Origin: Clostridia bacterium
GTDB taxonomy: Bacteria; Bacillota; Clostridia; Christensenellales; Borkfalkiaceae
Reading direction: 5' to 3'
Assembly (NCBI GenBank): GCA_900768525.1
Contig: CAAGDF010000040.1
Location: 1-38,747, forward strand
Length of the DNA stretch: 38,747 nucleotides
The notes beneath the pieces are model-generated. The model did no database searches. It saw only the letters and a program-made list of their open reading frames with translations, and was not told the origin of the DNA. Both the position numbers and the translations under genes were made by a program. Below, in pieces: positions 17,056 to 24,387 of the stretch; position 1 is the stretch's first letter; every line of letters starts with the position of its first letter.

Positions 17056-17691
17056 TTAAAAAATATTGTGATTTATGTACCACGAACCGCCGAAAAAGCC
17101 TTCTTTAACCACAAAATAGATTTCTTTGGCAAACAGGCGCTTTGCAAACTCGCGCTCGTTTTCCGCACCCGTATCTTCGGGATCTACGCCCAAAAACTTT
17201 GCTATTTTCGAAAACGACATGCAGCACGTGCAACAATCGAGAACGTCTTCGTTGAAAAAACGGCAGCAAAGCCTATGATTATACGCATGCGCGGTGCAAT
17301 CGTCCATTTCAGTCAAGGTTTCGGCTTTATCGAACTCGGCAACCTTTGCACATTCTTCGAGCAATATATTCTTGAACTGCTCGTGATTTGCCTTTGTCTC
17401 TTCACGAATTTTCTTCATTTCTTCTACAATTTCGGGATCTTCGTCTTCAAAATCTTCATTTCCGAGCACCTCGAAATCTTCTTCGCAAATTATGCCCCAT
17501 ACGAGCATCATCTTTTCGTAAGCGGAACGAACCTCACGCTCTTCGCCGTAGGTTAAATCTTCATCGGTATTGACGTTCGCAAGCTCCTCCGCCGTACGCC
17601 ATTTTTCGTCCGCATTTTTGCGCTTTATGGTAACCGCATGTGTACTCGAACTGTTTGTTTCAAAAACACTTTGTCTTATAACTTTTTTCAT
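17056..17691 (-). CDS. FETNSSSTH-motif protein, Cys-rich, unknown function
   Basis: A 211-residue protein of unknown function. It begins MKKVIRQSVFETNSSSTHAV, with FETNSSSTH at residues 10-18, an N-terminal signature I recall from uncharacterised bacterial and phage proteins. The middle (about 70-105) is highly acidic. A Cys-rich block follows with Cys132, Cys142, Cys143 and CCTCC at 153-157, plus His135 and His139, which could bind metal. The C-terminus returns to hydrophobic and aromatic residues. TAGGG lies a few bases before the ATG. The radical SAM gene follows 15 bases later in the same direction. The run of Ser/Thr at the N-terminus and the Cys block are the obvious places for a modification. 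Confidence 0.8.
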   Translation of the reverse strand: MKKVIRQSVFETNSSSTHAVTIKRKNADEKWRTAEELANVNTDEDLTYGEEREVRSAYEKMMLVWGIICEEDFEVLGNEDFEDEDPEIVEEMKKIREETKANHEQFKNILLEECAKVAEFDKAETLTEMDDCTAHAYNHRLCCRFFNEDVLDCCTCCMSFSKIAKFLGVDPEDTGAENEREFAKRLFAKEIYFVVKEGFFGGSWYINHNIF

Positions 17692-17729
17692 AATACCCTA
17701 ACTTATAATCGCCTTATTATATAAATTTA

Positions 17730-18680
17730 TCAAAACAACCCAAGCATTAAAGTCAAAAGCGGCAATGTTACAATCGACGTAAGCACCGACAATAACACCA
17801 AATTTGCCGCAGTGCCTTGCCCTTCGCCGACCAATTCCGCATAATTAAGCACGACGCTTGCAACGGGACAAGCAAAAATCACGAACAGCGACTGCTTTAA
17901 TTCGAGCGAAACGGGAATAAAGTAAAACGCCGCAAACACTATCAGCGGAGATATTACCTGCTTGACAAAACACACGAGATATAAACGCATATTGCAGAAT
18001 ATGCCTTTTAAATCTGACGACGCAAGCCTTATTCCCAATACGAGCATAAATACAGGCGTGGTCATTTTGCTGAGCGTTTCGACCATACCGCCGAGTTGCC
18101 CCACAAACCCGCCGCACTCCGTGAGATTTACTTTCAAAAAGAACAACGGCAGCGCGATAAAAAACCCGATCAATGCGGGATTTATCAAAATTTTTTTTAA
18201 ACTTATGTGTTCTTTATTGCCCGAAATCACAAAACAACCGAGCGTCCACCCGATTAAGTTAAGCACGACCGCCGCCATTGCGGAAACAATCATAAGGTCG
18301 GATATTTTATCGGGAAAAATCGCCTGAAGAATGGGAATTCCGAAGAACGCAAAATTCGATACGCTTGCACCGAACGTATAAACCCTGTAATTTATATCGT
18401 CGTATTTTTTCTTAAACAGCAAATAAAAAACCAAAATCGACGACAATATCAGCACGGCGGACGCAACAAACGTTACAATAACGTATTCAAGCGTGGCTTC
18501 GCTGTACTTGCATTGACAAAACGAATTTATTATCAGGCACGGCTGACAAATATAAATTAAGATTTTTGAAAAATCCTTTGTGGCATGCTCGGAAATAAGC
18601 CCTGCCTTTTTAAAAATAAACCCTGCCGCACCCACGATAAACATGATCAGTACGGCATAAAGCGTAACGGAAAAATACAT
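17730..18680 (-). CDS. AEC (auxin efflux carrier) family transporter
   Basis: Membrane carrier of 316 residues with about ten spans in two repeated halves of five. The N-terminal half has MFIVGAAGFIFKKAGLIS and LIYICQPCLIINSF; the second half has VFMLVLGIRLASSDLKG and FACPVASVVLNYAEL, matching the family's broken-helix regions. Bacterial relatives export or import malate, malonate and other organic acids; the substrate here is unknown. GGAG stands 5 bases before the ATG. The upstream spacer is a degenerate tandem repeat (18691-18785). Confidence 0.9.
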   Translation of the reverse strand: MYFSVTLYAVLIMFIVGAAGFIFKKAGLISEHATKDFSKILIYICQPCLIINSFCQCKYSEATLEYVIVTFVASAVLILSSILVFYLLFKKKYDDINYRVYTFGASVSNFAFFGIPILQAIFPDKISDLMIVSAMAAVVLNLIGWTLGCFVISGNKEHISLKKILINPALIGFFIALPLFFLKVNLTECGGFVGQLGGMVETLSKMTTPVFMLVLGIRLASSDLKGIFCNMRLYLVCFVKQVISPLIVFAAFYFIPVSLELKQSLFVIFACPVASVVLNYAELVGEGQGTAANLVLLSVLTSIVTLPLLTLMLGLF

Positions 18681-18690
18681 CGATGCTCCA

Positions 18691-18785
18691 ATTCAAGTGT
18701 AAATTTAAGTGCAATTTCTAAAGCGTAAATTCTAAAGCAAAATTCTTAAGTCAAATTCTAAAGCCAAATTCAAGCGCGAAAAATT
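18691..18785. repeat. Degenerate AT-rich tandem repeat, about 13-base unit
   Basis: About seven imperfect copies of AAATTCTAAAGC (plus-strand reading), 12-14 bases each, fill the gap between the tandem-GNAT gene and the AEC gene almost to its ribosome site. There are no constant repeats with unique spacers, so it is not a CRISPR array. Confidence 0.75.
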
Positions 18786-18801
18786 TTCGGCTGTCTGTAT
18801 A

Positions 18802-19884
18802 TCAGTTCTTTTTGTATACAAGGAAATAATCGTCGTCGATCACGTCGGTTTCAAAACGTTTGTTTTTGAAGATTTTAAGCAGCGTTTTGCTTGTAACGTC
18901 GCTCATAATCGTATAGCCCGAATAAGTCAGAATTGCGTTATCGACAAGGATTCTTGCAATACCCTTACCGCGCATACTTTTATCCACGGCGATCGCCATA
19001 ATATAATAAATCGGCTTTTCAAGCGTTGCGACTTTATCGTGAAATTCGTGCTTGTAAGGATAATCTTCGTTATCGTAATCGCTTGTGAAAACGTTGTTGA
19101 ACTGACGCGGATCTTTTTGCTTCAATTCGTAAAAATCGAAACAAAGCGAAATGCCGACAAGTTTTCCGTCGCAAAAAACACCGTAAGAATAACCGCTTTT
19201 AATGCAATAAGCGAACATATCTTTAAAAGACGTATCCATTATCGCCTTTAAATCCTGCCCCTTGAACTGCTCCGCAAAATAGCGGTTATCGAGAAAACAA
19301 TCCTCGTAAAGCGCGGTAACTTCGTCGAGATTTTCTTCTTTAAGCACCGTCGGAATAAAGCCCGTTTGCTTGAATATCTGCCGAGTAAAATCCATATCGC
19401 GGTTATTCCAAAGCGGCGCAGGCTTATCGCATACGCTTTTTCGGCCTATAAGCACGGGATAATCGAAACAGCACGGATCGGACGGATTTACATATTCTTC
19501 AAAAGCATATCCGTTCGACTTGTAAAAATCGATAGCCGAATCGTTATCGTCGCGATCGGTATATACGCGGCAATACTTGTAACCGAGTTCTTTCGCACGC
19601 AGTTCAAAAAGCCGCAAAGCCTCGCTGCCGTAGCGGTTGCGCCTGTATTGCTCTAAAATGCCGAACCAGCCGAGCCACGCTGATTCGGGATCTGCTTTTA
19701 AAGAATAAAGCCCCGAAATGCCGACGTACCCGATGCCATCCTCATACAACAAAAAATACTTGTTCGCGGTAGTTCCGTCAACCGAATCAATGTAGTTTTG
19801 CGACGCGTCGTGCGTAGGAAAAATCGCTCTTTGAATATCTATCGCCGTTTGCAAATTGTCTTTATTCAAGTCTATAGTTTTCAT
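18802..19884 (-). CDS. Tandem GNAT acetyltransferase
   Basis: Two GNAT acetyltransferase domains in one 360-residue chain. The first (about 1-145) has the acetyl-CoA loop in GILEQYRRNRYGSEALRLF (75-93) followed by a DSAIDFYKSNGY segment. The second (about 175-360) has IMAIAVDKSMRGKGIARIL (295-313), an intact loop RGKGIA. Substrate and physiological role are unknown; tandem GNATs often acetylate small molecules or peptides. I start it at ATG 19884. A TTG eight codons earlier lies inside a tandem repeat and neither has a good ribosome site. It follows the TIR gene by 90 bases and may be in the same operon. Confidence 0.86.
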   Translation of the reverse strand: MKTIDLNKDNLQTAIDIQRAIFPTHDASQNYIDSVDGTTANKYFLLYEDGIGYVGISGLYSLKADPESAWLGWFGILEQYRRNRYGSEALRLFELRAKELGYKYCRVYTDRDDNDSAIDFYKSNGYAFEEYVNPSDPCCFDYPVLIGRKSVCDKPAPLWNNRDMDFTRQIFKQTGFIPTVLKEENLDEVTALYEDCFLDNRYFAEQFKGQDLKAIMDTSFKDMFAYCIKSGYSYGVFCDGKLVGISLCFDFYELKQKDPRQFNNVFTSDYDNEDYPYKHEFHDKVATLEKPIYYIMAIAVDKSMRGKGIARILVDNAILTYSGYTIMSDVTSKTLLKIFKNKRFETDVIDDDYFLVYKKN

Positions 19885-19891
19885 ATCTAAA

Positions 19892-19999
19892 TTTCGTATA
19901 TCTTGCAAATTTTTAATTTCATACGCCTTGCAAATTTAAAATTACGTTTGCAATTTTAAACTCCGTACGCCTTTTTAAACCCCGTACGCCTTGCAAAAA
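19892..19999. repeat. Degenerate tandem repeat echoing the 3' end of the TIR gene
   Basis: About five imperfect copies of a 20-25 base unit containing TACGCCTTGCAAATTTAAA (plus-strand reading). The first copy is the last codons of the TIR gene (C-K-A-Y-G-V-stop); the next repeats K-A-Y-G-V-stop directly after it, and decayed copies run to the start of the tandem-GNAT gene. Confidence 0.75.
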
Positions 20000-21036
20000 C
20001 CCGAATATTTCCTTTTAAAAATCGCGTTATCTTTAAGCGTCGAAAAATCAAGGCTGTATATTTTTCCTTTTGCGGGATTGTTGCCGACGTGCTTAAATCC
20101 TAACGGAATTAGCATTTTCTCAAGCAAATTGGAGTAAACGGATATCGCAAGCGAGGTTATCTTTACGTCGTCCTCGGTTGCAAGCCTTTCAAATTTTGCA
20201 AAAAGTTCGTCAAGCAGCATAACGTAATTCTTTTGGTTTTCGTACTGCTTTAAAATGGGCATTATCGTAATGTAACAGCAAAACTCGCCGCCGAAACCAT
20301 AAAATTCTTCCATATCTGCATCGATCATGCGTTCGCCCGATAAAACAAGATCGAAATCGGACTGAGTAATGAACTGTATTTGCGAATACCCGACGATTTT
20401 ATCGTTCACCACGAGGAACGACGCCGTTTCGGGATAGTTGTTCGCATACTCCAACCAGGACTCGGGACTACCCTCGATTTCGGTATCGATAACAAATCCG
20501 TTCGGAGATTCGTTTAAGGTGAGATAATCTATTTCTATTGTTTCCACCACACGCTTTTTAGTGTCGTAACCGATAGATTTTATATCGTCAGCCGAAAGCA
20601 CAACGGGTCCGGGATATGTAATTTTTACTTTCTCTTCTTCATTTTTAAGCGATTTTATTATCGATAACAAAGTGGTAAGCGAATTTTTGTCTACATATTC
20701 TATCCAGTTGTTTTTGCCTATATAAAACTCCATAGCTTTCGACGGGGTAACCGCCGAATCGAGTATAAGCGGAATTATCATTTTATCATGATTGGTCGCA
20801 GAGTTCACTTCGTTCAAAACCATGCTCGAATTGTTGGATTCGTCCGAAAGCATAAGAACGCAACAGGTCGAATTTTCTATAGCGTTTACGATTTCCGTCG
20901 CAAAAACTTTTCCCGGCGGTATATCGCGATAGTCGATAAAGACAGGTTGACCCGACTCTTCTATCTCCGATACGATTTTTTTAACCAAAGCCTCGTTCTT
21001 GCGCGAATATGAAATAAAAACATAATTATCGCTCAT
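19975..21036 (-). CDS. TIR domain protein with GNAT-like C-terminal domain
   Basis: The N-terminal TIR domain (about 1-120) has YVFISYSRKNEALVKKI, then QPVFIDYRDIPPGK, then VLMLSDESNNSSMVLNEV with Glu76 at the position of the catalytic glutamate in NAD-cleaving TIR enzymes, then IIPLILD. The remaining 230 residues look GNAT-like: ASFLVVNDKIVGYSQIQ, FCCYITIMPILKQY, ITSLAISVYSNLLEKM and LIPLGFKHVG match the strands and final helix of that fold, but the acetyl-CoA loop (QxxGxG/A) is not visible, so this part may bind rather than catalyse. No membrane segment or signal peptide is seen. GGGAGGAG lies before the ATG, behind a strong promoter and a structured leader. A defence role is possible; it is not shown. 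Confidence 0.85.
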   Translation of the reverse strand: MSDNYVFISYSRKNEALVKKIVSEIEESGQPVFIDYRDIPPGKVFATEIVNAIENSTCCVLMLSDESNNSSMVLNEVNSATNHDKMIIPLILDSAVTPSKAMEFYIGKNNWIEYVDKNSLTTLLSIIKSLKNEEEKVKITYPGPVVLSADDIKSIGYDTKKRVVETIEIDYLTLNESPNGFVIDTEIEGSPESWLEYANNYPETASFLVVNDKIVGYSQIQFITQSDFDLVLSGERMIDADMEEFYGFGGEFCCYITIMPILKQYENQKNYVMLLDELFAKFERLATEDDVKITSLAISVYSNLLEKMLIPLGFKHVGNNPAKGKIYSLDFSTLKDNAIFKRKYSGFCKAYGV

Positions 21037-21080
21037 ACATTCTCCTCCCGGTCTTAATTGCTCACAGTTTTCACCGCGCG

Positions 21081-21147
21081 CGTTGCGTTATGCTCGCAAC
21101 GGTGCTTGTTTCGTCCGCCGTGCGCGCAGCCACGCTTGCCGAAACAA
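21081..21147. other. Two stem-loops in the leader of the TIR gene
   Basis: CGTTGCG/CGCAACG (21081-21087 with 21095-21101) and TTGTTTCG/CGAAACAA (21106-21113 with 21140-21147) are perfect stems, the second with an inner CGTG/CACG pairing. Both lie in the leader of about 190 bases between the promoter and the TIR start on the minus strand. I recognise no known riboswitch. Confidence 0.6.
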
Positions 21148-21232
21148 ACTTTTACCGCAAACGCAATCGCAGTCGTAACGCCGATTCAGGCATCGCGCGC
21201 ATTATCTTAGCGCATTAAAAACTTCTTGGCTT

Positions 21233-21262
21233 ATTATAGCAAATCACCCGATAATATGTCAA
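21233..21262 (-). promoter_or_regulatory. Promoter of the TIR gene
   Basis: On the minus strand TTGACA (21262-21257), an 18-base spacer and TATAAT (21238-21233) make a consensus promoter. Transcription would start near 21226, about 190 bases before the TIR start codon. Confidence 0.85.
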
Positions 21263-21362
21263 GACAAAACTTATAAAAAAACACCGCACGTTTTTTTTGC
21301 ATAAAAAAACGATATCAAAAGAGTTCAAATCAATTTTACGTTTCCGCATTTTTTTCTACTAG

Positions 21363-21397
21363 TCAAAAAATAAGTTGCAACAGGGCAGTTGCAACTT
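21363..21397 (-). terminator. Intrinsic terminator of the carbohydrate cluster
   Basis: AAGTTGCAAC (21372-21381) and GTTGCAACTT (21388-21397) form a perfect 10-bp stem with a 6-base loop. On the minus strand it is followed by ATTTTTTG. A second perfect 8-bp palindrome (21412-21429, loop AA) stands just upstream on the minus strand. Confidence 0.88.
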
Positions 21398-21513
21398 AAC
21401 AAACAATAGAAAATCATTCAAGAATGATTAACAACGACAATAAGATATTATTATACTCAGACATTCATTACCGAATATCCTCCGATTTATCTTCATTTTG
21501 ACATTATTTTTTC

Positions 21514-21620
21514 TTATTTAGTTTCCCATATTTCGATTTCGGCAACCCGAACTGTGTAAATTCCGCCATAATCGAAAGATTTACCGCAAGCGTAATCGTT
21601 TAACCTAACAAAATATCGGC
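21514..21620 (-). pseudogene. Possible remnant of a discoidin (F5/8 type C) domain gene
   Basis: After the phosphatase stop codon, a different frame on the same strand reads LNDYACGKSFDYGG then IYTVRVAEIEIWETK and stops at 21514. The ending RVAEIEIWE is typical of the C-terminal strand of F5/8 type C (discoidin) carbohydrate-binding domains. The frame continues upstream into the last codons of the phosphatase gene, where I cannot separate it from that gene. It may be the surviving 3' end of a deleted hydrolase. It could also be chance. Confidence 0.35.
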
Positions 21621-22784
21621 TATATTGTTTAACGTTACGTCCGAAATATTGCATACCGATTTCAGATACGTTTTTACTGACGACGATAATTTGCCGTCGG
21701 TCGATGGATAATCGTTTTTTATTCTCGATATCATATCGCCCCACGCGACGAAATTGGAAGAATCGTCCTGCATAATTCCGTATTCAAAAGGTTGTTGCAT
21801 TTTGCCGCGAAGTCTTACGCCTCCTTTTGAAAAGGACGTCAGTTCAAAATCTCTCGTTAAATCGTCGAGCGAAACGCCGAGACTACCGCATAGCAAAAAC
21901 GCTAAAGTACCCGTTCTGTCCGCCCCTGCATTACAATGGAAAAACAACGGATAATTATTTTCGTCCGCCAAAAAGTCGAAAATACGTTTTATTTCGGCGG
22001 GAGAGTTTGTATCGAAAGTTCTTCCGTTTAACGAAAACGACGGCAATATATACGAATATTGCGATATCGGAGCTTTTAAGTAATTTGCGTTGTCGCCTAA
22101 AATACTTGAATTTTGTCCGCCGTCGTCATGCGCGTTCCTTAAATCGATTTCCGATTTGATATGCAAAAAATCACGCAAAACGGCTATATCTTTTTCGGTA
22201 AATTCGTTTGTTCTTGCTCCGCGGTAAATTTTGCCGTAATTTATTTTTTTGCCTGATTCGGTTTTCCAACCGCCTAAATCGCGATAGTTATACCCTCTGT
22301 CCATTGTGATAAATCTTACGGGCGCATCTTTGATTTTTACTTTTCCGCTTTCGGTAACAAAACTTTCAAATGAATCATCCCATTTTGTTACGTCCGAAAA
22401 ATCGGTGTCGGTATAATCTTTGGCAACTACTTTATAACTATAGGTTTCGCCGGGCGTAAACAAGCCGCCGGATGCCGTTCCGCCAAGACACTTCATCACA
22501 AATGCGTCGTTTTTATCGTTTATATTCTGAAAAAACAAGCGATAAATTTTTCCGCTTTCCGAAGCATATTCAAAAGCGGCGTATTGTTTATCAAGACTTG
22601 CGCCCATAGCGTTGGAAATCGCAAAAAACTGTTCTTCTTTCGTACCCGCATTAAGATATTCTCTTATTTCGTCGGAACAAATATCCATTTCGTTTATTTG
22701 TTCTTCATGTTTACAAGAAACAGCGCAAGAAAGCGTCAACACGGCACTTAACGCACACATAAAAACACGTTTTAATTTATTCAT
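21600..22784 (-). CDS. Lipoprotein tyrosine phosphatase (Y_phosphatase3 type)
   Basis: An exported phosphatase of 394 residues. A signal peptide with a lipoprotein-like end (TLSCAVSC, Cys20 or Cys24) is followed by a beta-rich domain (about 35-155), perhaps an Ig or FN3-like module. The catalytic domain begins with NYRDLGGWKTESGKKINYGKIYRG and has the P-loop HCNAGADRTG with Cys284 and Arg290 (C-x5-R), the signature of the tyrosine/dual-specificity family that includes Mycobacterium PtpB and Listeria LipA. Known relatives act on phosphotyrosine or phosphoinositides. Its start lies three bases after the stop of the exported TIM-barrel gene with no ribosome site, so translation is coupled. Why it is in a glycan cluster is unclear. 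Confidence 0.9.
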   Translation of the reverse strand: MNKLKRVFMCALSAVLTLSCAVSCKHEEQINEMDICSDEIREYLNAGTKEEQFFAISNAMGASLDKQYAAFEYASESGKIYRLFFQNINDKNDAFVMKCLGGTASGGLFTPGETYSYKVVAKDYTDTDFSDVTKWDDSFESFVTESGKVKIKDAPVRFITMDRGYNYRDLGGWKTESGKKINYGKIYRGARTNEFTEKDIAVLRDFLHIKSEIDLRNAHDDGGQNSSILGDNANYLKAPISQYSYILPSFSLNGRTFDTNSPAEIKRIFDFLADENNYPLFFHCNAGADRTGTLAFLLCGSLGVSLDDLTRDFELTSFSKGGVRLRGKMQQPFEYGIMQDDSSNFVAWGDMISRIKNDYPSTDGKLSSSVKTYLKSVCNISDVTLNNIADILLG

Positions 22785-22787
22785 ATT

Positions 22788-24320
22788 TTATTCTATTACG
22801 ATCAGCGCGGCTTCACCGGGCGCAAGATTACTCAAAACAAACGAATTACCCGTAAATTCGGTTTTGTCGGAGCCGAAAATACTGTAGCCTTTCACTTTAC
22901 GGTTAAAATAAACCGTTACGCTCGCGTTTTCGCTCAAGGTTTTATCGGTGTTGGCGTTCATAACGTAAAGCGCGGTATACCCGCCGTAATTAAAACACCC
23001 TGCGATCGCATATGCACTATCCGAAGTCAACGATGCCACCTGATTGAAATCGTGCATTGCATAGCCTTCGGAAATTGTTTGTATGGCGTTCATTTTGAGT
23101 TCAAGCGATTCGGTTTCCATAACGCCCTTCCAGACCGATTTCATCAAAACTTCGTCCACCGATTTTACGTTATCAAGCACTTTTTTAAGCGGAGCGTACA
23201 ATTCGGTCGTGCTTCCGTCGAGATCGAAAACAAATTTTGCGTTTCCGTTAAGTATCTCGCCCGAATACGGACCACCCGTTTCGCCTACAGGCGAAATAAG
23301 GAAGCATTCTATGCCCTGCGCACCGAAAACAAGCGACGCGTTGATTTGATAAGCAAGTTCGCTGTAAGACGGCAATCTGCATTTATCGCCGTCTGCCGCG
23401 GCAATCCATTTACCCGTCTGAATAAAGTTCCAGAATGCGGATTTATACTTCGACGAATATTTTGCCGCGTATTCGAGTTCTTGTAAAAATTTAGGAGTAA
23501 TTTTTTGCATACCCATTCGCCACGGGTAATCATCGTAAGAAAAAACTTGCGGGCGAACGGTATCGATAAATGCGTTGATATAAGCGTCCCAGCCCCAACC
23601 GTTATTTATTTTTTTAGCGATTTCGGTTTCTTTTAAGCCCGCTTTATTCGCGAAATCTTCGGTAAAGCCGTTATATTGCATAGTCGAAGCGATTGCACCT
23701 CCGCCGACGCAGTTGTTAAGCATAAGTTTATCGGGATATTTTGCAAGAAACAAATCCTGCGCCTCTTTTAGCGACGGCGCGGCGGCGATACCGAGTTCGT
23801 CGGTGTAATTTATACCTGCAAAACAATCGTACCCTGCCCATTTTTCAAATCCCGAAAACATTGCATTTTTTATATATTGCTGCTGAGCTTCGGACATTTC
23901 GGCAAACGGAGTGATTTTCCCGTCGGCGTAAAAGCGACTGCGGAACGAACTATACCATGTTCCCGAGCTGATAAGCGCGGCTATGTCGTATTTATCGCAC
24001 AATTCAAGAGTTGCTTTCGTCCAGTCATCCCGCCCGTAATAACCGCCTACCCCGTCCATAAGATTTATGCCGAGTTCTTTCATTTTTGAGTACACGTCGT
24101 CGGTTATGGACGACGGATAAGACTGTCCGTCAATGGTAATTTCGCCCATAGGCGCGATGTAACTCATTACGGGCATAACGTCATCGCCGAGTTGCGAAAT
24201 AACATATGCGTAAGGAGTTTCTTCCTGCATAACCTTGCCTGTTTTTATTTTTCCGCCGCAACCGCCCGAAAACAAAACGGAAGCGGTAAGCATTGCCGCC
24301 AATATTTTTTTGCTGTTCAT
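22788..24320 (-). CDS. Exported TIM-barrel glycoside hydrolase-like lipoprotein
   Basis: A predicted lipoprotein (lipobox SGGC, Cys21) of 510 residues. The body resembles a clan-A TIM-barrel glycosidase: SYPSSITDDVYSKMKELGIN, an acidic motif INYTDELG (Glu175) after strand 4, VFSYDDYPW near 285, and FWNFIQTGKW near 325. The last 85 residues form a small beta domain (VTVYFNRKV, APGEAALIV). It is a paralogue of the cytoplasmic protein at 37220-38614: PYPSRLTDEVFKALKEAGIN, FGDEAG, DKYPFEGFW and YMQAGQW there line up. The family and substrate cannot be named. AAAGGAG lies before the ATG. The phosphatase gene follows directly. Confidence 0.78.
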   Translation of the reverse strand: MNSKKILAAMLTASVLFSGGCGGKIKTGKVMQEETPYAYVISQLGDDVMPVMSYIAPMGEITIDGQSYPSSITDDVYSKMKELGINLMDGVGGYYGRDDWTKATLELCDKYDIAALISSGTWYSSFRSRFYADGKITPFAEMSEAQQQYIKNAMFSGFEKWAGYDCFAGINYTDELGIAAAPSLKEAQDLFLAKYPDKLMLNNCVGGGAIASTMQYNGFTEDFANKAGLKETEIAKKINNGWGWDAYINAFIDTVRPQVFSYDDYPWRMGMQKITPKFLQELEYAAKYSSKYKSAFWNFIQTGKWIAAADGDKCRLPSYSELAYQINASLVFGAQGIECFLISPVGETGGPYSGEILNGNAKFVFDLDGSTTELYAPLKKVLDNVKSVDEVLMKSVWKGVMETESLELKMNAIQTISEGYAMHDFNQVASLTSDSAYAIAGCFNYGGYTALYVMNANTDKTLSENASVTVYFNRKVKGYSIFGSDKTEFTGNSFVLSNLAPGEAALIVIE

Positions 24321-24344
24321 CGATTTTCTCCTTTGATTTTATAA

Positions 24345-24372
24345 AAGCGGCGAAAGTCATTAATCGCCGCTT
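24345..24372. other. Intercistronic hairpin, possible weak terminator
   Basis: AAGCGGCGA (24345-24353) and TCGCCGCTT (24364-24372) form a perfect 9-bp stem between the DUF4838 gene and the exported TIM-barrel gene. On the minus strand it is followed only by TTATAAAA, so it may lower rather than stop downstream expression. Confidence 0.6.
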
Positions 24373-24387
24373 CTATTACTCGGTATT

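Noticed and set aside
18691..18785. Possible CRISPR array
   Set aside because: Units are degenerate and 12-14 bases long, with no constant repeat and spacer pattern and no cas genes.
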